This document shows positions 36,374 through 46,908 of a DNA stretch of 64,000 nucleotides, in pieces. This DNA is from Bimuria novae-zelandiae CBS 107.79 (taxonomy: Eukaryota; Ascomycota; Dothideomycetes; Pleosporales; Didymosphaeriaceae). Position numbers and translations under genes: made by a program. Location: NCBI GenBank assembly GCA_010015655.1, contig ML976739.1, forward strand, positions 180,821 to 244,820, read 5' to 3'. The first letter of the stretch is position 1. Every line of letters starts with the position of its first letter. The notes beneath the pieces are model-generated. The model did not search any database and was not told the origin of the DNA. It saw only the letters and a list, made by a program, of their open reading frames with translations.

Positions 36374-37124
36374 GTTTACGCCCTGTGCTACTCTGCCAGT
36401 ACACGAGGACAGTAAGGTGTAAAGGCCTCCTCAGTCCTTCCTTTTGAGGATTAACTGCTCTTTCTCGATTGTTTCTAATAATTGTGTTGGTCGAGGACTT
36501 GTGCTTGCTTTTGCCCGTTCTTCCCTTCCGCGCGTTGGTGGTGTCGGGTCCATGTCGCTATGAGCACATTCTTAATCGGGCCCATATGGTCTAGAACAGT
36601 GCACGCCTCAGGGCCCTAACCTGGTCGGACTCGAAGACATATTCGTATGTGTTTCGGCGGCCGTCGAACTGGACATGATTCTTCACCGCAACGCCGTAAT
36701 TGCATCAGAATGAGTCAAAATGTGCGTGGGTTGCTTGCCAGAGAGGGACAGATGCATGAAGTGGGATACATTAGAAGGATGGCGAAGCCACTAGTATAGT
36801 GAGGAGGCTGTAGACCAGGAGTAGCTGGGCATTGCCTTCAGATTTGTGATCCTGTCTACCACGTGGTGTGGAAGCGAGAGCTGTGCACATTCATATTCTC
36901 GACTGAACCCAACAATCCAAACAAGCCGAAAACCAGGTCATACAATCGTATTTTGCGTTCCCCGTTCGGACGAATTGATGAGGTTTCTAGCGTCATCGCC
37001 TCGTACCTTCAATAGAGATTTTGCTACAACGCTGTTGGGCGCATATGAAAAGCGCACAGGCACTGTCAATGATTCTTCCTCTCTTAATCTTTTACGATGT
37101 TTCTGTGACCTTGATTCATGGTTG
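36374..37124. other. Intergenic
   Basis: Between the small basic gene and HYPK. A plus-strand frame at 36846-37217 overlaps the last HYPK exon in antisense and has no domain; rejected as a gene. Confidence 0.5.
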
Positions 37125-37579
37125 TCAGGTGAATGTCGGCCTGGTGAAACTCAGAATCGCCTGGAGCACGTTCCCGTCGTTCGACCGGAGGAGGTCGGTC
37201 GCTTTCTGTTTGGGTAGTTCAAGCTCCGATACCTGTGCCCGTGTTAGCATTCCCTGACCTAATCCAACCTGACCACCAGTTGAAGTCCTTTTTCCGCGCG
37301 TCATTTGGCATGTAGACGTACCAACATATTCACGTCGCCCGCCTCAACCTTAACCGTCTTCTTCTGAGCCTCCCCGCCTTTCCCCTTTTTCACACTCAAA
37401 TTCTTCATGGCCTTCTCCATAGCACTAGTGTCCACCTCTTTCTTGCCCGACTCATCGTCTCCCTGCGCATCTAAAGTGGACAGCACAGCAGCTGCTTTGC
37501 GGTCCTCGGCGCTGCCCGTGGGTGCTGGCGCTTCCGACACGCCTTCCTGTATGTTGGAGGGTTGCGGTTCTTCGGCCAT
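37125..37579 (-). CDS. HYPK-like protein with UBA domain
   Basis: Small partner of the ribosome-bound NatA N-terminal acetyltransferase. Exons 37322-37579 and 37125-37232 with an 89-nt intron give 121 aa. The N-terminal half is disordered (MAEEPQPSNIQEGVSEAPAP). The conserved helix MEKAMKNLSVKKGK and the UBA domain follow: VEAGDVNMLVSELELPKQKA continuing TDLLRSNDGNVLQAILSF. The UBA is cut by the intron after NML, and reading through without splicing would lose it. Animal HYPK inhibits and stabilises Naa10/Naa15; the same role is inferred here. Confidence 0.9.
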
Positions 37580-38152
37580 TATGGGCGAGTTTGCTTGGAT
37601 CGAAATGTGTGGTGGGCGCGAGTGCGCAGGTGTGGTGGCTGAAGAGGGCGATGACGACTGGGGTTAGCGAGTGCCAAGAAATCACCTTTGTGGGGAACAA
37701 TACCGCGGTTCGGTAGCCTGGCCGGGACCTGGCCTTTCGTTGTGTGAGAATCTCTCACCACGACTTAAACTTCCCACCAGAACTGCAATTTCAGGATCTA
37801 GAGAGAACAGCAGAATCTTGCTCATGGTACGTCTTACAGCATGAATTCACTCGCGTCTTTATCCGCAATGCCGCGCCACTCAGCATGCTGTACACGACAA
37901 ACCTATGTCCTTGAGTCATGACCTTGCCCGAGCACTGTGATCGGAGCTGCAGCGCTCGAGGATCGCACTTCTCTTCTTCTCGTCAATTGGAATGTTCTTC
38001 TCGAGATCTTGTTACATCTATAATCTCTCAGCCTTATGGAAAAAATTCGCCGTGGCGAATCTATCGACACTCACCGACCTCACCGCGCTGATATACTCAG
38101 ATTGATATAATCGGACAATAATTTGATATACACGAAACTTCACTCTATCGGA
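37580..38152. promoter_or_regulatory. Divergent promoter region HYPK / DAHP synthase
   Basis: 573 bp between two start codons on opposite strands. AT-rich near 38090-38150 (ATATACTCAGATTGATATA), likely the core promoter of the plus-strand gene. No defined motif claimed. Confidence 0.45.
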
Positions 38153-39629
38153 ATGGTCTCAACAGGAGAGTGGTCGCCTTCGAGTAAGTTAACTCTTTAA
38201 TTTTCTTCGTCACGACTAATGTTCTTAGCCTGGCGATCAAAGCCCATAAAGCAGGTAGTCACATACGAAGACCAAAACGCTGCTTCAGCAGCCTTGTCAA
38301 AGCTATCTAGTCTACCTCCAATCGTTACGCCGACTGAGATTGTCAGACTCAAGTCCAGTCTCCGAGATGCAGCATTAGGAAAGTCCTTTTTGTTACAGGG
38401 TGGCGATTGCGCAGAGCTGTTCTCTTACTGCGCCGATGATCCAATCGACGCAAAGATCAAGCTCTTGCTACAGATGAGTTTGGTCCTCATTTGGGGCTCA
38501 AACAAACCTGTTATCCGCATTGGGCGCATGGCAGGCCAATATGCGAAACCTCGATCCAGTCCGACAGAGACGGTTGATGGCAAGGAAATTCCTAGCTTCC
38601 GAGGCGATATTTTGAATGGCTTTGATCCCGCACATAGACATGTGGATCCGGAAAGACTCGTCACTGCGTACTTTCACTCTGCTACGACCCTGAACTACAT
38701 CCGCGGACAACTATCCAGCGGCATTGCTGACTTACATAACCCTCTCGACTGGGATCTGGGTCACGTCCGGGATGAGGGACTGCAAAAAAATTACTCTGAG
38801 ATCGTATCGAATATCTCAGAGTCACTGCGATTCATGAGGACGATTGGCGCAGATACGTCAGGCAAGCTCCAGACCGTCGACCTGTACACCAGTCACGAGG
38901 GTTTAGTACTGGAGTACGAGCAAAGCTTGACGCGGAGACTCAAACATCCTGCGGGTTACCAATCTCAGTCTGCAGACGGAAAGGGATGGTACAATACGTC
39001 TGCTCACTTCATCTGGATTGGCGACCGTACCCGACAGATCGATGGGGGCCATGTGGAGTATTTCCGTGGTATCGAGAACCCCATCGGTATCAAAGTTGGT
39101 CCGTCAATGAAGAATGATGAGCTGATAGAGTTGCTGGATATCGTGAACCCTAGCAAGGAGATTGGCAAAGTGACTCTGATCACTCGATACGGAAAGGACA
39201 AGGTCGAGACTATGCTGGGCCCGCATATCGAAGCTGTGAAAAGGAGCGGTCACGTTGTCGTCTGGCAGTGCGATCCAATGCATGGGTAAGATGGACAAGC
39301 TACCCCCACAAGCACTGCTGGTACTAATCATTTACAGTAATACGCATAGCACACCGACTGGCATCAAGACGCGTTCTTTCAACAGCATCTTCTCAGAGCT
39401 TTCCTCGGCCCTGAAGATCCATAAGCAGCATGGCTCTTTCCTAGGCGGCATGCACCTTGAGTTGACAGGTGATGCGGTCACGGAATGTACGGGGGGTAGT
39501 GAAGGGCTGGTCGAGGAGGACCTCAGTCTGAACTACACGACTTACTGCGATCCCAGACTCAACGAGAAACAAGCTTTGGAGCTAGCGTTCCTCGTGGCTG
39601 GTCACTACCGCGAGAATAACGCACTATGA
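38153..39629 (+). CDS. Class II (plant-type) DAHP synthase
   Basis: First step of the shikimate pathway: condenses phosphoenolpyruvate and erythrose 4-phosphate to DAHP. Exons 38153-38183, 38229-39285 and 39338-39629 give 459 aa, the usual class II length. The short first exon completes the family start WSPSTWRSKPIKQ. Later hallmarks: FLLQGGDCAELF, RIGRMAGQYAKPRS, YTSHEGLVLEYEQ, HFIWIGDRTRQIDGGHVEYF, GIKVGPSM and CDPMHGNTH (cut by intron 2), then GGMHLELTGDAVTECTGG. Metal and substrate residues in these blocks are intact. Unrelated in sequence to the class I Aro3/Aro4 enzymes that many fungi also have; feedback control cannot be judged. Confidence 0.96.
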
Positions 39630-39842
39630 TTGAGTGGGTGTGCGCGACAGAGTCGAAAATTCACATACAGTATCGGTGTATAGGAACGAAAAATGTCGAT
39701 GCCTACCTAGAGTTCAGATGGATCCATGGATGTGAAGATCGCACGTGATTGTCAAGGCCCAAGCTCCAAAATTCCCTTAGCTCTGACGTCTTATCGCGTT
39801 GCAGCTCAACAACTCCACAATAGCCTATCACGAAACTACGAT

Positions 39843-40484
39843 ATGGGCTCTTCAGCGTCGAAAGGTGCGCGGGCGGCCGGTGCCAGCGTGCGCAAATACC
39901 CTTCGCGCCCTGCTCCCTCGACTACCCGCGCTCCAGCACCTGCGTCTCCTCAAAACAATGTCGGACCTACTGCGCACCCACCACCGCAGGCAAGCGGGGC
40001 GAAGACAGAGGGTGAGTACTGGACATGCATATATTTCGTCCAGTCTTAACGTGGAGTAGCGATTGACCTCGACGCCCGCGATCCGGCTTTTGCCTCCCGT
40101 TTGAGTTCACTTGGTGCTGTGCAGCCAAACCCGCACTACTCGCCATCCTCAGCGTCATCCTTCGATCCCCAGCGGAACACTTCCACCGATGCACCTTCGG
40201 ACATGATGAACGAGCTTCCCCAATCAGCATTCCCAAATCCGCGTGACAACCCAGCGTTGCGAATCCTAGAAGCACGTCAAAGAATCCAAAACGAGGTAGA
40301 AGGAGAGCTCGAGAACGTAGGCAGGCCAAGCTTCCAAGGCAGGACGTACGTCGACGCCGGCACAATAACACTAGCCTTGATGCGGCGTCAGCGCGGCGAG
40401 CCCGACTCGCGCATCGAAGAGGCATTTGGCATCAAGAAGGGGAGATTGAGCATGCTCAGAGAGGGAACGGTATCATCAGTATAA
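39843..40484 (+). CDS. Fungal HTH-domain protein with N-myristoylation signal
   Basis: Exons 39843-40011 and 40060-40484 give 197 aa. The start MGSSASKGARAAG has Gly2 and Ser6, the pattern for N-myristoylation, so membrane attachment is likely. The middle is Pro/Ser-rich and disordered, with DPAFASRLSSLGAVQPNP after the junction. The C-terminus has a helical unit, NPALRILEARQRIQNEVEGE, then TYVDAGTITLALMRRQRGEP and IEEAFGIKKGRLSML, which looks like a helix-turn-helix. The same layout occurs in an uncharacterised family widespread in filamentous fungi. Function unknown; the helix-turn-helix need not bind DNA. Confidence 0.8.
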
Positions 40485-40747
40485 TCGATTCGCCGAATAC
40501 ATACAATGCGAATTCGAAAGCATTCGATACGATACAAAGGCAGACTCCATCCGTGGGCTCGATGTCGTAAGCTGCCCAACTCCGGGTCCTGCACGCCAAC
40601 CATAAAAATCCCTTCTCAACAACGCCAAAATACACCCGGGAAAAATAATCCAACCAGCCACGTATAATGGCATGCTACCGGCCTATGCAAAACCGACCCA
40701 ATCCGTTACGCCCGTCTGTCAAGAAAATTCCGGCATCCGATTCGTTT

Positions 40748-41335
40748 TTATGAGTAAAACTCGTGGTGTTCGTAGATGAAGTTGTTCAGCGCTGTCAACG
40801 CAGAGATGAGGTTCTCCTGGCTAACCTCGATGCCATCGCCCGTCTCGCGATCATCGCCGATTTTGATCATTCCGTCCATTCTTGATTTCCCAGCGCGGGA
40901 CCCGCGAAGCACCCGCCATCGGTTCTTGCTTTGTGAGAATGACGGACATGAAGGTGACCACTGCTCTTTCTCGCGCAGTTTTGAGAGTTCTTCGAGCATG
41001 TTGATGAAGATGCTACACCATCTGGTCAGACAAAGTCGGTGTAGGACCGGTGGGGCTAAGACTTACAGCTGAGTGAGCTTCACATCGTGATCCCAATTGT
41101 ACGATGCCATGCGGAAACTGCTTCCCTGTGCTGCTATATCAAGGAACACAAACATGCACTCCTCAACGCTGATCTCTTTGGGGATGGGGTCTCTTCGGTC
41201 GGCGTGCTCTACGAGCCAGTCGGCGAGGTCGACGAAGGTGATCTGGTCCATCTTGCAAAAGTCCTGGAAGCGATCGGGAATCCCGTTGAGTAAACCGCGC
41301 GCTCGTTCAGCGCCTGTGTTGCCTGTGACCGCCAT
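40748..41335 (-). CDS. Small protein resembling the N-terminal domain of Harbinger transposases (DUF8040-like)
   Basis: Exons 41067-41335 and 40748-41012 with a 54-nt intron give 177 aa from MAVTGNTGAERARG; an in-frame ATG at 41431 would add 32 residues. The first half reads RFQDFCKMDQITFVDLADWL then EISVEECMFVFLDIAAQGSS, the pattern of the helical domain that precedes the DDE nuclease in PIF/Harbinger transposases (Met-Asp...Phe, Trp-Leu, Ser-Val-Glu-Glu, Phe-Leu). There is no DDE catalytic domain after it; instead a Ser/Lys-rich stretch and a short acidic helix (SQENLISALTALNNFIYEHH). It is either a domesticated domain or a truncated copy. Family assignment is by eye. Confidence 0.68.
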
Positions 41336-42046
41336 CTCGCTATCGTCGTGAAGTTTTCTTTCGGCCTCAGCTCGGGGTGGAGTGAGGATGGGTCGCGGAG
41401 ATGGTCGTGCCACCGGGTGTATACACTTCACTCAATTGCTACCAAAACAACGTAACAAATCCTTTTCCTTTTGACGGCGTAACGAAGTCAAGAACCAGTC
41501 TTGTGCGATGGAGGAAAAGAGGTCTCGCACCTGCTGGGGTGCATGTGATGTGAAGCGCCAGAGTCAAGTCCCGGCCCCACCCACGCCACTCCTTGTTCTA
41601 ACATGTGAAAGCGCACCGGGCACAATGACGTCCAGCCTTAACCAATAGTAGACACGTCCGATCCATCTCCGTCCATCGGACTGATGGTGGCTGGGATGCC
41701 TGGAGATGCTTACACCGGTGTCAGACGGGCACTGTGTCAGCGCTGAGCTCTCCGTTGGCATCGCGCCGTGGGCTGACGGCAAGAACCACGCGCAACAGAG
41801 AGCCAGAGTTATAGAGCGCTGAGCGAGGGAGCCAAGGCTTCGGCTTGATCTGGACAGGATGGACGTGCTAACTCCGCGCAAGGCTAAAGTGATGCAATGA
41901 GGCAGGATTCCGCTTAAAGTGAGCTTAGTAAGGTCTGGCGACGCGACGACCTTCCATGTACAATCCTGAGCTTACAAACTTCGTGATCCTCATCTGCCAT
42001 CTACATCTTGCTCACTAGTCTATGCCACTGTTGTAAGGGGCAAACC
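41336..42046. other. Intergenic, divergent promoters
   Basis: Between the Harbinger-like gene and the zinc-cluster locus. Minus-strand frames (41564-41881) lack support. Confidence 0.5.
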
Positions 42047-43252
42047 ATGCTTGGATACATATCTTCCACGCGCAAAAAGTCCTGCAAGCAATGTGTAAAA
42101 GCGAAGCGGCGCTGTGATCTCGGGTATCCTTGTTGCAAGAGATGTTTCTCCAAGGCGCTCGACTGCACGTATCCCAACGCCGCGGTGCGTGAAGCAGAAG
42201 TTGTTATAAGGCAGCGGACTCCGGACCTGGTACCGTTAACACAAGTTGGCGACAACGACTTACTTATAGACCTGCAGCCTGCGAACTCCAAAGCTTTTGA
42301 TCCCGCGATGTTGCAAGTACCGTCAGGATCAGGCTCGGAAGCTAGTCCTGAGAACGAGGACAGTGCACCGGGGTTTGTGTTAATAAGAGGCGGACGAGAC
42401 GGGGCGGTGGGCAATGTATACTGGAAACGCAGTCAAGAGCCACAAGTTAGTCGGCAGTTGCTACCCAAGATATGGGCGCCCAGCTGGTTGAATGAAGAAC
42501 AACTTCTTTTCATGGTGTCGCGTCTCCGGTCCTTCGTCCCGACGCTCGCCTTCACAGGCTACAACACTTTCATCCACTCCCACTTGTACAAATCCTCACC
42601 GCCGACAGCCCTGCAAGATAGCATATCCCTCTCTGCGCTGTACCTCGCGAAGACTCGACAGAATGCTCCGATCCTGGTCAAAAGTATTGACGAGAAGATC
42701 GACGGATTGGTAACGGGCTGCAAGGGGTGGACGCTGCAGGAGCACCTCGCGGCTGTGTAGGCGTTGATTGTGTATCAGATTATACGCCTGTTTGACGGCG
42801 ACTTGTGCGTTCAGAGTCGCGCTGCCAAACAGAACCAGTTCCTCGAGGTCTGGACTGCACACCTTTGGAAGCGCTCTTTCGTCGAGCCCATCGTGTTTTC
42901 GAGACCGTGGGATGCATGGGTATTTTACGAGTCGCTCCGGCGCACGGTCATGATGTCTGTGTTCTTGCGCGGAGCCTGGAACGCTTTAACCCAGGATGGG
43001 TTGTGCGATCAGGTTCCGGTGCTTGCTAGGTTGCCCTTGAGCAAGGGCGACGGCTTTTGGGATGTTGGAGAGGAAGATTTTGAGAAGAGAGTGGCGGGCT
43101 TGGAAGGAAGAGATCAGCTGATTGCTTATGGGGACTTCAGTCTAGGATGGTCGCCGGGAGATGATTTGAGCACCCTCACTGAGTTTCAAAGGCTGTTGCT
43201 GGCACCGTGCAGAGGGGGCGTGGATGCGAGGCTTTATCTGGATGGAATGTGA
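42047..43252 (+). pseudogene. Zn2Cys6 transcription factor with one in-frame stop
   Basis: Zinc-cluster regulator of the fungal GAL4 type. Reads as one 401-codon frame except for TAG at 42758-42760 (codon 238). The DNA-binding cluster is intact: CKQCVKAKRRC then DLGYPCCKRCFSKALDC. The regulatory half continues in the same frame after the stop, with ALIVYQIIRLFDGD and WDAWVFYESLRRTVMMSVFL, so both sides still look constrained. Before the stop comes GWTLQEHLAAV, where relatives as I know them have Gln next, implying CAG to TAG. A truncated product of 237 aa keeping the DNA-binding domain is possible. No indel is seen. An ATG at 42008 would add 13 residues. Confidence 0.78.
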
Positions 43253-43907
43253 AGAGGAGGCTGTGATTAGGATTCTCTCATGACCACTGGAATTCACGGC
43301 GACTCCGATTTGAGTTGCGTTCACAATTCTGGATCCGCGACACGTCGTCAGAGTGGGATGACAAACAGTTATATACGCAAGGAAAAGTGCACTCGGTACA
43401 CTTTCATCATAAGCTGCAATGCCTATGTTGCATCCGAAGGGCAACCCGAGATGGCTTCCGGCATACTGTCGTATGGTCAAGGACCGAATATGGACTGCAT
43501 CAAAGGTCCTGTAGCGTCTTTGGCGGCCACGTCCGACCTCGCACTGTCGATGTTGTCAGTTTAACGTGGTCACCGGTGGAAGTCGTCCCTTCATGCTGGA
43601 TACGGGAAGGAAGCATATCCTCAGGTGGAAATTCTGGTGTGGCAGTTTACCAAATCGTACGGAGGACACGCAGCACACTGGGTTTGAGAGGTGTAAAGAA
43701 TAACAGAATAGTCGTTTCTGATACAAGAGCAAAACGCGAATGATAATAGTTATCAAAGAAACACAGTAAAACATATACCAAATACTTCGATTGCATATAT
43801 CTAAGTCTGATCCTAGACTGCTAACTATAGTGCCATTTCAGCCCCACCGCAATCCTGTCACCTTGCCCTCTCGCTGATTCTGCCCCAGAAGAGGTTTGGT
43901 TTCAAGA
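43253..43907. other. Intergenic, convergent 3' ends
   Basis: Between the zinc-cluster locus and the metalloprotease gene. Frames at 43280-43743 are unsupported. AT-rich from 43740 to 43830. Confidence 0.5.
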
Positions 43908-44998
43908 TTACCCTGAGCATGCGGTATTATTACAATCAGGGTCATTGTCGTCCTGACCCGGAACAGGATCTCCATAATCTTTTTGACACAAGACAGTCCA
44001 CAGAGCCTCCTAATGAATACATGATCTGGTTAGAGGGATGTGAATTTCTTGCGAGATCTTGGGTGGTACTTACCGATGCGAAATAAGCATAGCTATCTGC
44101 GTTAAGCTTTGCCAAAGCTTTGTCCAACGTGCGCACTTGTACCGGCCCGTAGCCGATAGGATTGCCAGCTGCGTCTGCTTGATCGATGATGGGAGCATTA
44201 AAACTACGGACCAATTAGCATCTTTCGACACACAAGAATATAAATATTCTCACATGGACTCTAGCATGCGATTGTAGTGCCTGAAAGAAGTAGTCAGCAT
44301 GGTTTGTCCACCTGAGCAAACGATTCAGCTTACGTGTATTCATGGAGCAGGGTCATTCCGAGTGAGTTCATTCTGAAGCTCACGTTGTCTCCTATCCTGT
44401 CACAATTCAAATAGTGGTTCTCTGCACCCGGGCCCTGTGGATCTTGTCCCTCGATGACTGTCACGCCTTTCTTGTTGAAAGCTCTGGGGCATAGGACCAA
44501 GGCGACGTCGTTCGGTGCACTGTTCTGGTCCAGGTACGCAATCAATCTTGAATCACTGCAAAGATTTCTGGAGTCTGATTGTTGTACCATAATCTCGCCA
44601 AGGAAAGGGCTTCCGCCATCCGCAGCAGGTGCCTCAGGGTCTGCAGGTTGCGTCCAGATTGTGGCGAAGACTTTCCTGACATTGGCTCTGTCTTCTTCAT
44701 TGAAGTATTTCGTGAAGATGTTCTGGCGATTCGGATCATCGATGACGGTTGTGGCATAGGCCGCAAGTTCAAAAGCGTCGTTGAATGCACGTTCAACTTT
44801 TTCCAGTTTGTTTGGATGGGGCTCCTCATCTGGATTGAGGTCTTCGTCGCCGGTGTTTGGCTCTGCGCGAACATGGATGTGGCGATTGAAATTCGTAGGC
44901 AAAGAGAGTGCCGTGATAGAGTCTTTAGTTATGGGAGAACCCAATACATATGAGACGAAATGGGTAGCAACAAGCACCGAAGACAATATGGGATACAT
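43908..44998 (-). CDS. Secreted zinc metalloprotease-like protein (HExxH)
   Basis: Four exons: 44334-44998, 44254-44280 (27 nt), 44074-44203 and 43908-44009; phases agree, 307 aa. The signal peptide is MYPILSSVLVATHFVSYVLG. The zinc motif HEYTH is at residues 219-223 and is cut by intron 1 inside codon 222, so it is only visible after splicing. Downstream are ALAKLNADSYAYFAS, typical after the active site in deuterolysin (M35) and related fungal metallopeptidases, and a Cys-bearing tail (DPDCNNTACSG). Two Cys pairs suggest disulfides. Substrate unknown. Only a remote relation to M35 or Lys-specific metallo-endopeptidases is inferred. Confidence 0.85.
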
Positions 44999-45691
44999 TT
45001 TGAAAATGGATCTGTCACTGAGTCTGGCTTGCACTTAATCTGTGGGATTGTTGTCCATTCTTATAAACCACCTTTAAGAAACTTCGCATAATACTCTGCC
45101 TCGATCGAAGCAATGATACTGAAACCACTGAATTTGATTTAAGTAACGTCGGCTGACTGTATTTATTTGATCCTGACTTTTGTAGTGCTCACAGGATCAC
45201 AAATGAAGGACAAGTCGGAGTGCAGAAGGCTGATAGTTACGAAAATATTAAGACATGGCAATTCCAACGAGGCAAGATCTACATATATGTGAACGTATAA
45301 CACGGGGGTGCGAAAGGAAAACAGAGAGTGCATAGCCCCAGAGGCCGTAGTGTTCTACATCAGCGTAATACAGTACCTAAGTAAGGATTAGGCGTAAGCA
45401 AGGCCGGTTTGTCTTGCTTATGCCGTTGAATCCGCTGAAGCCTACCTATACAGTCAGATTTGTTAGTAAAATGCGATTTCCGCCCCCTCACCTAGGCCAT
45501 TTGTATGGTGAGAAAGGAACGCCAAGACTATTTGCTCAAGCCCAGGTTTTCCGGCCCCAAGGTCAGACGGTTACGTCATCCTCAAGAGAGTGCTTATTTA
45601 GTCTTCACTCACGGTTGGGAGCAGTTTTGATTTCCCATACCACCTAACACGGAACTTCTCACCACCAGACGACGCAATACAATCAAGCAAC
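44999..45691. other. Intergenic, divergent promoters
   Basis: AT-rich spacer between the protease gene (minus) and the orphan gene (plus). No motif claimed. Confidence 0.5.
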
Positions 45692-46333
45692 ATGTCGGCA
45701 GCTACGATGGATCATCCGAGAATTACAATAGAGATGGAAATGTCGCCGAATGCCTATCACTTTTCCTCTGCTAGGCCGCCAACACTCAGCTTTACTCTGA
45801 CATCCCACGCATCACAATGTCTCACTATTCTCGTACCGCACAGTTCGCCTTTGGATGTCGGTCGATCGATGAACACTGGTGGCTATCCGATTTCTGACTT
45901 GTGCACTTCGCCCCCAACCACGGTCAAAATTGGAGACATGACAGGCTATATCTCGGTTCCCGCCTCACCCAATGAACTTGTTGTATTACAACCTGGACAG
46001 CGGTCGAAGAGGTTTCAAGTGGCGTTCAACCGTGGAGGATCCTATGAGCCATCCTTCCGCCCACAGCCGTGGCACATTGTGCGTAATGGCAGAGTATTGG
46101 ATCAAGATGGAAAAGAAACGTCAATCAGAAGACCGAGCGTGGTGCATGGTGTGGATGGTCTGGAAGCAGGAAAGACGTACAAGACCACTATGGCGCTAGA
46201 CAAGTTAGAAAAGACGCCTTGGTGGTGGGGGGATGAGAAGGATCAGCCGGATCGGAATGATTTGGGCAGTAAGGTCGGAGGAATTAAATGGGAAATAGTA
46301 AATGGCGGCGTGGAGTTTCGGGTGGAGGAATGA
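45692..46333 (+). CDS. Fungal orphan protein, 213 aa
   Basis: Single exon starting MSAATMDHPRITIEMEMSPN. Alternating hydrophobic strands (LSFTLTSHASQCLTILVPHS, NELVVLQPGQRSKRFQVAFN) suggest a beta-sandwich. The C-terminal part has TPWWWGDEKDQPDRNDLGSK, a Trp-rich patch, and ends KWEIVNGGVEFRVEE. No signal peptide or membrane helix. I do not recognise it, although proteins of this style, with an N-terminal strand-rich fold, are common in plant-associated ascomycetes. Confidence 0.7.
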   Translation: MSAATMDHPRITIEMEMSPNAYHFSSARPPTLSFTLTSHASQCLTILVPHSSPLDVGRSMNTGGYPISDLCTSPPTTVKIGDMTGYISVPASPNELVVLQPGQRSKRFQVAFNRGGSYEPSFRPQPWHIVRNGRVLDQDGKETSIRRPSVVHGVDGLEAGKTYKTTMALDKLEKTPWWWGDEKDQPDRNDLGSKVGGIKWEIVNGGVEFRVEE

Positions 46334-46908
46334 GGTGCTTGTCGAGTCAGACGTCGGATCATTAGGCGTGCAACAATGCTGCTTTCAATCAAATCGTGAT
46401 ATTTTGCGTCGAGGGTGGCTACCACCATGTACAAAGATGGACTTATTACATATTAAATCCGCTCATGGATTTTTATCGGCCAATAAATCCCGTAGGCCCA
46501 GAGAATGCCAATGTAGATGAAATCGAAGGATGTTATGATTTGTCGTTTTCATCGATCTTGCGCGGATGGCGCTGTTGTTTCATCATCAAGTCATACTCTG
46601 GAAGTCCGCTGGCAACTAGTGGTCTATACCACGCTCGCATATCGCTGGGTCTGGGATCCTGAGCCACATTTAGCTGGATTACGCTTGTTTCGTGCATTTG
46701 TACTCGATAACTCCAAGTGGTTCGCTAGAGCCTATGGGGCGGTAACTTACTCATATTGACAATACATTCTTGAGGTGATTCTGCCTCGTGGAATTCGTCT
46801 TTGAGTGGAAGGGAGGGGTTCGTAACTTGGGCACCATGATCTTCATCTTGACTAAGTACTTTGTAGCCAATGCGTATATACTCACCAACTCCCCGATTGG
46901 CCTTTTAT
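46334..46908. other. Intergenic, convergent 3' ends
   Basis: Between the orphan gene and the channel gene. Short frames only. Confidence 0.5.

Noticed and set aside
42710..42760. 51-nt intron ending at the TAG in the zinc-cluster gene
   Set aside because: GT and AG ends exist and length is a multiple of three, but it would remove WTLQEHLAAV, which looks conserved, and has no good branch site.
43280..43743. Plus-strand frames after the zinc-cluster locus
   Set aside because: Two overlapping phases, no domain; likely 3' flank.
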